A program made the position numbers and the translations under genes. Positions 11,857 through 24,100 of a DNA stretch of 64,000 nucleotides are shown one piece after another. The stretch lies in NCBI GenBank assembly GCA_963662175.1, contig OY759220.1, positions 620,001-684,000 of the forward strand, given 5' to 3'. Position 1 is the first letter of the stretch; every line of letters starts with the position of its first letter. The stretch comes from Aradus depressus (taxonomy: Eukaryota; Arthropoda; Insecta; Hemiptera; Aradidae). The notes beneath the pieces are model-generated. The model worked only from the letters and a program-made list of their open reading frames with translations, made no database searches and was not told the origin of the DNA.

Positions 11857-12033
11857 TAATAGTAAAATACTATTAAATCTAATGTAATATGTATTGATTT
11901 TTCTTCTCTTCATTTAACGACAACTCTCAATAACGCTATAAAATGCGCAGTTCCTTAAGTGTCGTTATATAGAGTTTACACTGTAATATATATATCCATC
12001 GCTAGTGCATAAAGCCCACAATTTTCAAAAAAA
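11857..12033 (-). repeat. Inverted repeat arm, right (pogo/Tigger-like end)
   Basis: The sequence 11967-12030 is the reverse complement of 5697-5762. It includes CACTG at 11979-11983 followed by TA, and then CCATCGCTAGTGCATAAAGC. Bases 11921-11966 hold further sub-terminal repeats (TTTAACGACA, CAATAACGC). It starts only about 10 bp past the splice donor of Fcp1 exon 10, so the inverted block forms the start of that intron. Confidence 0.65.
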
Positions 12034-12041
12034 ATCAGTAC

Positions 12042-12159
12042 CTGCGAAAGTGTAATGAGGCTGGTGGGTACGCCCTGGGCGTCCATCCTTCCGAATTGAG
12101 CAGGGAGAGGGCCGAATTCGCAATTCAAATCGAACAATTTCTCATCCACATGCTCCCAC
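12042..12159 (-). CDS. Fcp1: Fcp1 exon 10 (end of BRCT region)
   Basis: Follows the acceptor CTGGTTCCAG and completes the split Arg codon of exon 9. Translation starts WEHVDEKLFDL and ends TSLITLSQ before the donor GTACTG. The WEHVDEKL segment matches the conserved W-x3-E-x-L that closes the FCP1 BRCT domain. Phase 0 at the end requires a further exon that I could not locate. Confidence 0.88.
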
Positions 12160-15100
12160 CTGGAACCAGAATTAAAACTATAATAGGAAATACAAGAAGG
12201 AATGGGTTGATTTTGGCTGGAACTCCCCGCCTACCACCGACTTCTATTTCAAGAAGATATATTTATTTTCTCCCAAGTTACAAATAATACTAATATGATA
12301 ACGGTTCAATTACTAGCAAATAATAACCGGTTAAACGTTGTGGGAGCTGCCCAACTCTAGCCAGCCCGCCTTGATATCGGTCAACTTAGTCCGATAATAT
12401 AACCAACCACATTCTTGTCGGTGACTCAATTTAATAATGAAGTACAAATTAAGAACTACCATTAAATTCTAAAAACTATCCACATTCTCTTTGTTAGGCA
12501 GAAAGAGAGCCAATATTATTAATGAATGAGAAATACATTATTTTCTTTTTGTATATATTGCTTTAACATATGGTATTATGACTTAGAGATCGCAACCTCG
12601 TAACAAACAGATTTCACTTCAAAACAGATTTTTGAAAGTCTAAAAGTCTGAAGCACTCCAATAGACAAAAAGGCTGCACTCACATCTCAGAAATTACATT
12701 TTTCTATTCACTCACATTAATTTCATAAATCCAACCGAATGAATAAAGGAGGAAAAATTATTTAAATTACAAATATTAATAAATAGGTTTAGTCAAAAGA
12801 TTCAAGAATGAGTTTGAGTGCATGATGGGGTTTAAGTCCTCAAAAGAAGGACCAACTTACAAAATGCAGAGGATAATTACCTTTCAAAGCAGGTCAACAG
12901 CCAATGAGGATTCACTATGAACAAGTCTTCTCTCCTTTTTGCCTGATGAACCTGAAACATTACATTATCTCCTCATTCAAACAGAAAACAAACATTAAAA
13001 ATGTGAATTCAATATCCTCAAGATTACACCCCAATGATAAAGTGGTCGGTGAATCTCACCTGTAATCCCCGCAGAGATTAATCAATTACTTTCTCGCTCT
13101 GCCTCCTAAGCCAGTCGACCGTTTGGGCTAAAACTCAATACTTGACTCACAGAGTGGCTTCTCAATCCTCATACTGAATTTTGTGTCGATATATTCATTA
13201 CATCGGCAGTTATTAGGGTTCTTGAGTCGAGCCCCTACTCTGATCACCCTTCTCACTTTGGCTGAACCAGCGGAAAATTGATAGGTGTTGTCCTTATGGG
13301 TTTTTAAATTTACATATGAAGTTTCGTGTTAGTTTATACATTAAAAAAACAGTTATTACAGATTTAGTGTTAAGCCTCCCCCTTATCACCCCTTCCTTTT
13401 GGCCGATTTTGCTGAAAATCAATAGATGTCGTCCTCAGTGGGTTTTGGATCCACATATAACATCATTACCAACATTACATTCTATCGAGAGTTATCGTGT
13501 TCACAGACACACACAGATAGATTTTTTTTTTTTCATTTTTGTAATCAGGAGGTTGAAAAACTTGGGACCCTTTGTTGGACCCTCAACTGACCTTAGCGGT
13601 GCCCTTCGCTGCAGCTACAAGGTGGGTAGCTGACCTACAAAGTGTAGGCAGGACTTGAGCCCCCAACTTGAGTGCCATCCTGAAGGGGACTGACTCTTCT
13701 AGCTTCGTCCTCAGAGGCACAAGGCCGCTGAACACTAGCTGACAGTCTTTAAGAACGGTCTTACGGATACCCGATATCACTTGTTTAACATCAGGTTTGG
13801 TTCCAATATCAGCTACTTTGTTTGAAGTTTTCTGAAACAAATATAATAATACAAATAAGGGAAAGAATAACAAAAGCAAGTCCATAAAAGTTATTAACAA
13901 ATTTAAAGGAGGCGACTCTAACCGCTGAGCTTGGTTTTCCAGATAAACTTCGCGTTTAAATGTAATTTTTGTATTTATTATGCTGTATTTTTAACTATAA
14001 GTAAGTCCATCAGAACAACGGAAGAGCGCTCTGGTAATAGGCGATACGTCCTCGTAGTTAAAGCCCGGACATACGAGGGGTGATCAACGAAGCGTCGGAG
14101 AGCGGAACTGTTGGCAGCATTAGTTGCTGTGACTCTTCCTGAGCTCAGCTGTTTTTTTTTAAATTCTCTACAACCTATTTTGTTTGAAGTAACAAACGTT
14201 TTTGTGAAACAATTTTTTCACGTTTTTTTGGCTATTTTGTGATCGAATGAAGCAAAAAGAAGAGCAACGCGTTTGGGCCAAGTTTTGTGTGAAGTTGGGT
14301 AGAACGTTTACAGAAACTTTTCAGATGTCGCAAGTTTGGAGATGGATGTCTGAGTCGATCACGGTGTATGAATGGTACAAGAGGTTCAAAGAAAGCCTGA
14401 CTTCGTCCGAAGACAATCCTCGTTCAGGACGCCCAACAACTTAAATAGACGACGATCATGTTGCCAGAGCGAACTTTATCGTGCGATCGAATCGTCGACT
14501 AACCAACCCTGGGACATTCGCGCAAGGCTGTGAGAAAGAAGAGACCTGAGCTGTGGCGAGTGGGTGCTGCACCATGACAACGCGCCTCTTCAGTGGGTGC
14601 TGCACCATGACATCGCGCCTCTTCATTCTGCGTTGCTCAATAATTGCGAATATTGCACAAATACGCCATGGCCGTCATCCCCCAGCCCCGTACTCACCAG
14701 ACCTGGCCCCTGCGGACTTTTTCCTGTTTCGAAACTCAAGAGACCCTTAAAAGGGCAGAAATTTCACTCAACTGACGAAATTAAAGCTAGATGAACTGAA
14801 CAGCATTCCAGAAGATGAGTTCTCAGGATCCTTCCAGCAGGGAAAACGGCGATGGGAAAAATGTATAATTTCCCAAGGGGAGTACTTTGAAAAGGATAAA
14901 ATGTCCAATAACTTTCGATGTTTTTAATAATTTTTTTAAAAATCAGTCCTGGAATTTTTTGATCACCCCTCGTAAGTTGTAAAAACAAACTAACATTGGT
15001 GAAAAAAAAAATCCAAAAATGAACATAATGTTAGATTAGAGTTGAAACTTACAGATAAATTACCTCATCATAGAGTGTATAAAAGGTGTCATGTATCTTT

Positions 15101-18100
15101 TTGAGGATGTCTGCCAGATGTATGAGATAGTCGTCCTCCTCCTCAACTTCAATATCCTGGGAGGCCGAAGACGAGGCCGGGGCTGTAGCTGCCGTCCTTT
15201 CATCAGCTGATCCTGGCACCACCTGCTCTGAACAAGCGCTCTTCTCATCCGGCTCTTCAACTTTAGCTGTAGATTTTTCTTTGATTTTAACACCTGAAAT
15301 TAATTAAAATTGAAAACCCTTTACGAAGATTTGTCTTAAAACAATTCTTGAAACTGAATGTGATTCACATGGGACAAAGTCTTTTCTACAACAAAAATCA
15401 TTGGTTTGAAAGATCCTTAAACTGATCACAACTTCCATACCATATTTCCATTCTATAATTAATTAACGGTTTAGTTACATTACAGGATCGTATTTGGGCT
15501 GGATCTACGGCACCTGATGACGGAAACCGACTACCCAGTGTTTAGCCGATTCGTCAGCTCCTGGCGGGTACATAAACAGGCATTATTACATACATGGGCT
15601 GGAAACAACCCGATCGGCGCAGATTGTTCCGCAGAAGGCCGACCCCATTCCTTCAATAAGATGTGATCCCGAGCTCCTCCCCCCACTTTAGACAAGGGAG
15701 ATGTTGCTTTATAGCAAGGCGCACCCTATTTAATAATAATAAATAATAAATGTATTTATTAATATTATTATTTTGGTACTAAGTAACATTGGGGAGCTCT
15801 AGTGCTAATATTTTCAAACTTCAAAACAAAACACGACGAATAATAAATAATCTTTATAAATAAAGAAATCGACCTCTATCCATTTCTGCGATTTAAAAAC
15901 AAATGAGTTAAATGAAAGAAAATTAAACTAAATTTGCGGCTTTTTAACCTGAAGTCTTTTACAATCAGATATTCTAATATATGTATGTCAATATCGAAGC
16001 GAGCTAATGTTGCAAGCCTGCAATTGTAGTAGGAATATAGAAATGAATATTACAGAGAAATGTGATCAGACCGTTCTGTAGACAAATATTGCGTTGATTT
16101 ATTAATTAATACATATTTATTAAGTATATTGTTCTTTAATATAGTCTCTCCTCCACCATTGTCCTGACTAATTACAAAGAAACACCTAGAACAAGCAAGA
16201 CATCCATGAGTTCACGATTTACAAAGAATCTGCAACAGAATTTTTTTTATTTTTTATTAACAGAACACAAAACTAAACATGCACAGAAGATTCTAAGTTG
16301 GTAACATAGAAATAATGCAAAATTGTATTTATTACTGCTCCCTCGCGTAGAGGAAGCTTTGTGATCCTTTCTGAGAGCAAGTTTTAGGGCTTTTATTTCA
16401 AAATGTCCTTCACAACTTAGCGATTCAGGTCAAAACACACTACAAACAAACACTTTTTGTTCCAGGTCTGTTTGTCTGTCTCCTAATTCCTTGTCAAACG
16501 CAAGAACCACTGATCGGATTTTTAAGAAACGTAAAATAAATACTATACCTAATAGATTTTGAAAAACTCATTTTTTTTTTTTGTCGAAAGGGAACATTTT
16601 ATAAAAAATTTTGGAACAACAAAGAAGTTTCCGCTTAATAAATTCGGATAATGTTAATAAGCAGCTGAATAATAATTCAAGTAGGTTTACTTGCGAGGAA
16701 GCTTTATGAAATTACCGGGAGATGTTTATAATTATATTGGCAGAACTCATCCACAAAGACATTGACACACTTTGTATACTAATACAACCGACCAACCCTA
16801 GACAGAGACTGAAGAATATGGCTGAGGGACCATCTGGAGCCCTGACTCCATTGCGACCAGACAACACAAACCATTTATAACTGTTTCAAATCTGTTGTGA
16901 AGAAGAAAAATAAAATAAATACCTATTTATTCACTATTTAATGTGAAAAATACTTAATAAGTTTATTCTCAATTTTTTCCCCAGTAACTTACTGAAATAG
17001 CAGAAATTGTAAAGACAGTTTTCTTTATTTATAGACGCAAACACCTAGGCAGGTCGTACGGAGCGAGATAGCGTCTTGATATTAAGCTCGAGTTTCTAGA
17101 AGATATCAAATAGAGCAGTTTGTAGAACTTTACTTAAGATCCTGACTTTGAAACTCGGCCAAGGCTCTTAGGTTTTCCATCTGGGAGGTGCAAAAACCTT
17201 GAGCACGCCGTCCTTCGAATGGGACATTAAGCAATGATCCCGAGTTTGTGCAATGTCAGGCACCCATTAAAGATCCCTACCCTAATTAAACTTGAATACG
17301 CAAAACTTAGGAATCCCACGATAGAGTTAAGCTCAGAGCGGCAAAAATCCCACTAGTAGTTGTAAAAGCCTAGGCCTGTCCCAAAAAACAAAAACAAAGT
17401 AATTTAATATCAACCGTTAAAAGCTAGCACACGTGTCATGATTTGGACCCCCCGCATCCACCTATCCCATTCAAAATTCTGAGATACCACATCACCACAT
17501 AACTCAATTTACTTCTAGGACGTTCCACTTTCGTTCAATTAAAAGGCCCATCAAAATAGGTTGAGTAGTTTTGCGTCAACTTGTTCAATCCAAAAGTACA
17601 GACTATTGTTGAACTAATTCTTGAATAAAACGTAAAATGAGCTCAATTTCTTCAAGGTCCGATTTTTTTTTAATTTGACATGCAGCAGCATCCTAATGAG
17701 TACGGTTCAAACAAACATAGGTCACGTGGCATATCAAAACTTCGGAGACATTTGGGGAAGGGGAGGGGGGGAGGCATAAATTGATATCTCTATAACAATC
17801 GATGGTTCATGATTCATGAAATTTCACCTGTACTATCCTTTGGAGCAGGTTCAAACAAAAGCCACGTAAACAATAACCACTGAACAGACATTAGCTGAAT
17901 AATAACTCACTATCCACCTACTATGTTATTTAAGTTACTGAAACACCACTTCTAAGGCCTCAAAATCGTTGGTAATTTTAACTTACTTCTAAAATCATCT
18001 GACTCAAAGTTGCTAACTGAGCATATAACCTGTTTTATTAACCTGCCTAAAGTCACCAATCAGGCGGGGCCGGGCAACCTGCTAGAACAGCATTTAAACA

Positions 18101-21100
18101 TAATCCAAAAACTACAGTTACCAGGAGCCAGATACTCGGAATCCGACCTCTGTGGAGGCGCTCCACTAAACCTCTTCGGATCGTGAATGTCTCCAGTGTT
18201 CCGAAAGAAGTTGTACGGTTTGACAGGTATGAGGTTCCGAGATCGGTTCCAAACATCTTCTCTGTCGTCGATAATAACAACCAGCTCGTCGCCGCAAGGA
18301 AACAGTGCTCTGGAAACATAACCAGTACCACATCAGTATAACACAATTCTACATATAGAACCATACTCCGATAATGTATAATAAAAATACAATTTTGGTC
18401 GAGGTTCACTCAATTCCACTAAAAGTATTAACTCTACTACTTTCGGGGCTAAGGCAGTCAATACGATGAGTCTGTATGCACAACTCTCGACAATGCTTGC
18501 AGTAGAAACGATGTGATGAAGTTAAAAGTTCTGAATGGTCGGCAGGGTTAGATGACAAAGTCTTACGGGAATCAGTCTAGTTTTGTTTCTTTTTGTGACT
18601 CATGCCCGGGCCTTAACTGTGAGTTAATATCGCCTGATACCAGAGAGCTCATTCGTCGCTCTCTTGGACACGAGCCTGACTCAACTGTGGGGATGCTAAA
18701 TTTATTATTTCAACTTTAAAAAATTAAAACGTGCAAACTTTCAATAAATAAAACCATTTTTTTTTTTTTTTTTTCGGAAATATAGTCTATTTCATAAACA
18801 TATTTTGTGAAACAGACAATATTTCAAAAATATATATTACGGGCTAAGGGTGGAGTTGATACGCGGAACAGGATCGTACCTGGGACTCGACCTACGGCAG
18901 CTGGTGACTGAAACCAGATACCCAGTGTTCAGCCGATTTGTCTGTTCCTGGTGAAGAAAGAAGAAAGCATTCTGACCCTGAGCCGGGGACGACTACCGGC
19001 ACGCCAGTGGTCGCCCTGGCGCCCCACCGTACAACAGCCAGCGAGCGCCCCACATTAATCCCGAGCTCTCTTAAGCGTCGCTATGGAAATTAAGGTGGGC
19101 TGGGGTTAACCGCCGATCGTCGCAGATGGTGGGCAGCAGTCCCCAGCGTGAGAATGCATGGCATATAGTCCCCAGCGTGACCCCTTGCGGTGAATATTTC
19201 CGAAATGCTATCTAATAGCTTCCAATTTACACAACGATTTCACTTTTTGCACTTCACAAACCTCCTATCTAAATTAGGTTAGGTTTTATGACTCATGCCC
19301 GGGCTTTAACTACGATATCATATCGCCTACTACCAAAGCGCTCTTTCGTCACTCTGGTGGACATGAGCCCGACTCTACTATGGGAGTCCTAAATTTTGCC
19401 TACCCTAAATTTTTATTCACCTAGGCTAGGAGTCTTCAACGAGTACCTGACATCGTACAGGCTCGGGACCATTGCTTAACGTCCCATCCGAAGGACGGCG
19501 TGCTTAATAATATCTATTTATCTGTGTGTCTGTGAAAACGGTAACTCCCGATAGAATTAATGTATCGACACGAAATTTGTAGGATCCTCTAACGACGACA
19601 CCTACTGTTTTCCAGCCAAATCAACCAAAGAGGAGGGAGCGATTAGGAGGGAGGCTTAACATAAAAGCTCTAATAACTGCCTTCAGAATGAATGTATCGT
19701 CACAAACGGTTATATGTGTGGACAAAACCCCATAAAGACCACACATATCGATTATCAACCAAATCGGTCAAAAGGGGGGGGGGGGGGGGCGAATTAGGGG
19801 AGAGACTCAACTTAAAAACAAAATTTCAATGTGAATTCAAAACTACATAAGGACGACACTTACCAATTTTCAGCGGAATCGGCAAAAGGGAAGGGGGATC
19901 ACAGAGGCTCAACTCAAAAAACCCAATAACTGCCGATGTAATAAAAGTATCGACATTAAAGTTCATATTTAAAATCAAAACCTAATGAGGAAATTACCTG
20001 TCGAACTTCAGCGATATCGGCTGAAGGAAAGGGGGTGTTCAGGGGAGGGGGTTCAATTAAAAAACCCTAATAACTTCCGATTTAATGAATTTATCAGCAC
20101 AAAATTTAGTTTGAGGATTTGGGAGTCCCTTTGTAAATCAACTGTTGGTATTAGCGCAAACGGTCGACTGGTTTTGGAGGGGGAGCGAAAATTCTATTAA
20201 TTTGTTCTCCGGAAGTACAGAAGCCGGTGATTTGGAATCAGGGGTCGCAAAACATGAAATTCCGTTGAAAACTCTGAATCAAATTTTTGACCGATAACAT
20301 AGCTTTCCCTGTAGTATTGAGTAATAAAATACGGGTTTTTTTCAACAACTTTTATTGAGCTACGTATAATTTTTTTTTCTCTCGTTTTTTGGGGATTTTT
20401 GCATGACCATCAATGGGGAGAATTCTAGGGATACATATCTATCTATATGAATATTCACTTGAGGTTGGGATGCTTCTTATCAGCACTCAGACACTCGTCC
20501 CTGGACAGGATCCGGCTGGAGAAGAGACGTCCATCCTTGTCTAGGATATGTGCAATCATATGGGCATACTGGCGGACACCGAATGTAATTATGTGTAATT
20601 CGAAGTATCTACAAACACAACATAAACAATAAATAATAATTATTAAACTATCATACCGAATGTTATTAAATGCAATCTAAAATAATAAAGTTGAATTGGG
20701 GTTCGTTCTAACATCCCACCCACCAACACGTATAAGCTGTCACGTCACAACACCTTGAAAATAAGAGTGGGTTAGGAAAAGCCCGGAACATAAAGTGTGC
20801 GCTAGTTCTTTTGCATTTGACTTTTCGAGCTTAATGCGTAAAACCAAAAATATAGTAAATCAAATTTTCAGCGTTTTTGATCAAATTCACATCGCTTCAA
20901 ATTGCCAACCAAGGATTTTAGAAAAAAAAATTATTTTCGAATAGACTACGTGAATGGAGACTACGTGGAGTGGAGAGGTTTAGTTGAAATGGATGCACAA
21001 ATAGACTCTCTCTACAACTCTTAGTACAGCTTTTTTTAAGCCAAATCATAAAATTGTTTCGCGAATGCTCAGTTTTTTTGTTTTTTTTTTGTTCAATTTG

Positions 21101-24100
21101 TTATGGCACTTTTGTTTGTTATAATTTTCGAAAGCGCTCCTAAAAACGGTTGAAGTGAGATCAAAATCAATATTCTGCCCTGCTTTAGACTTCAGCTGTT
21201 ATGAACAAACTTTTAGGATTGCCTACTCTGGGTCTGTTGAAAACGAATTCTAACCTATTAAAGGTTGTTAAATGATTTTTACAATTTCGGAATGAGTTAA
21301 AAAAAAGACAAATAACACACTTTTCAAGAAATTTTTGTTTAGAAGTCATTCGTTGCTGGGAAAAAATAGTAGAAAAAACAATGATGCTCTTGTAGAAGAA
21401 CAGGGCTCCTGTTGCTCTGCGCCAATATCTTGAGTTTTTCCTAACTAACGGAGAAGTTCCCTATTATTTGTCGACCTACGTGAAATAAGGCAATGGGGAA
21501 GACAACCTGCTTTATTTCTAAGAAAAAGAATATTGACGGAGGTAGACAACATAGGCCGAGGAGCCGTTAGAAGCAGTATATGTAGGTATATTCAAAAAAA
21601 CTCATTCTTCATTCTCACCCATTTGAACAAATTCTTCAATAATGGAATAAAATATATTTTTTCTTATTTATTCTATTATTTCTTTGATAAAAAGTATGCT
21701 TGGTAATATTTTTATTTTAGCTCTGGCAACTTTTAATAGGTTAGGACAAGTTTTCAACGAACCCATACCCGAAGTCATGCAGGTAACCCGAAGAGAACAA
21801 TTATTTATAACTACTCATTTCTCATAAACCATCGCAGAAAATAGATTTTGATCTCGTTTCAATCGGTTTTGGGAGTGCTTTATTCAGGACAGAATTATTT
21901 GTTAATTTAATTTAATTTAATCTGTACATAGATTTTTAATTGATATGCAAATGCACATATGTCACATAGCCTATATTTTTTAATTTGCTATTAAAACTAC
22001 TACATATAAAATTTCATTACATTCCGATAACTAATTGAACTATTTTTATGCTCAACCTCCGCTCATAGTCGAGACGTCACGTACCCTTATTTCAATTTGG
22101 CTTTTAAGAATACTACATGATAAATTTCATTACAATCGGATTGTCCGTTAATGTGTAAGCACAATTTTTATGCTAAACCTATTTTTATGTTTAACCCTCC
22201 TCACAACCCCCCTTCCCCTTAGGAATTTCGTGACGCCAGATAGTCTATATTTCAATTGGCTCTTAAGAATACGACATGTGAAATTTCATCACGATCCGAC
22301 CATCTGTTTATGAGCTAGCACTATATTTATGCAAGGTTGTGGGTTCGTAGCCCGACCGAGGCCCTTAGTTTATTTTATCTGGGAGATAAAATAAACTTAA
22401 GCACAGCGTCCTTCGGATGGGACGTTAAGCGATGGTCCCGAGCCTGTACGATGTCAGGTACTCGTTAAAGACCCCTGCCCTAGGTAAATAAAAAATTTAG
22501 GGTAGGCAAAATTTAGGACTCCCATAGTAGAGTCGGGCTCATGTCCACCAGAGTGACGAAAGAGCGCTCTGGTAGTAGGCGATATGACCTCGTAGTTAAA
22601 GCCCGGGCATGAGTCATAAAACCTAACCTAACTATATTTATGCATAAGGAGCCCCCCCCCCCCCCCTCCCCTTAAGAATTTTGAGACCTCACACACCCTA
22701 TTTTTCAATTGGCTATTAAAAATATAATAATCCGACCATTAGTTATTGAGCTACCGGTATCTTTATATTTAAGCCTACCCCCCTCCCTATCAAAATTTTG
22801 GGACGCTACACACCCTATTTTTCAATTGACTCTCAAGAATACTACATGTGAAATTTCATGACAATCCGACCATCCGTTAATGAGCTAGAACAGTTATTAT
22901 GCTTAGCCCCTCTCCACTTTTTTAGCAGTCTTTTTGTTCAAACCAAAAAACGGATAGACCTATTTAGAAAAAATTTCATTCAGGACATATTTACGTCGAT
23001 TGGCACCAAAGCGGAGTCGATATCATTTTTCATTCGCGAGATATCGTGCAGGAAAAATTGACCATGCATGTGCGTATGTACACACACACACATACTTCTT
23101 TCTAAAAATAGTGTAAAAAATACTGTAATGACCTTGAAACATGAAATTATGATGAAAATTTTGATTTCTATTTTCGAAGCCTTACAATAACTTCCCTATC
23201 TGATGGGAAGTTAAAAATGTCAAATAGAGCCGTTAGAAAGGTAGTTGTCTAGTTTTCCAACGAGCCCTTTTTCCAAATTCTCATGGTCAATGGGAGCAGG
23301 AAAAATTGCGATGTTTCGTGAACTTATTGAACACCAGTTATAGCCCCATTGTTTCATTTGGGAAAAAAATATATTAAAAAGAAGTATGATCAGGTCACTC
23401 AATGAAAGGTACCGTAGACGGTTAGCCTTGATGTATTAATTAAAGCACCTTTAATAATTTGAATGTTTTGAAATATAGTTTTTGCTTACTTCACTTCATT
23501 GAGTCGTGAAAATTCGACTATTTCATAGTTTCGAACCTTGTTCACCACAGACATATTGATCAAACAGTAAAAATATTAACCTATGGAACCCTAATAAATA
23601 ATCAATATGAATATTTACCGAAAATACCAATATCCTCTCATTTTTAACAATGTCATGATAAATAATTACATTTACCAAAACATTATTTTTATATGTATTT
23701 AAAGACCTGAGGGCAGATAGAGAACTATAATATAATTATAATAACTTACTTTGACATTTCCTGTAAAAATAGTTTTGTTCCTGGCCTAAGTCGAGTGTGG
23801 TACCACAGGGAGGGCGGCGTTCCAAGAGCACTAAGTTGAAAGTGGTAGACATCCTGATAGAAAACAAAGAGTTACAATATAAATGTTATATGGGAACATA
23901 ATAAGACTCGCGTTACACTTCAAAAGATAATGAACGATGAAAATGACCTTCCCCATATTTACAAATTTATTAGTGAAAAAATATACAGAACAAAAAATGT
24001 TTAAAATTAAAAGTCATTTATATTGATTATGTAACTTTTTCTTGTTGGGGTAAATAGAAACTAAAAAGTGTTGCCCCCAGCCCTCCCGAGTGGTGATGGT

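Noticed and set aside
12096..12287. Plus-strand ORF of 63 codons
   Set aside because: Opposite strand of Fcp1 exon 10 and its intron; the minus-strand reading has splice sites, correct phase and homology.
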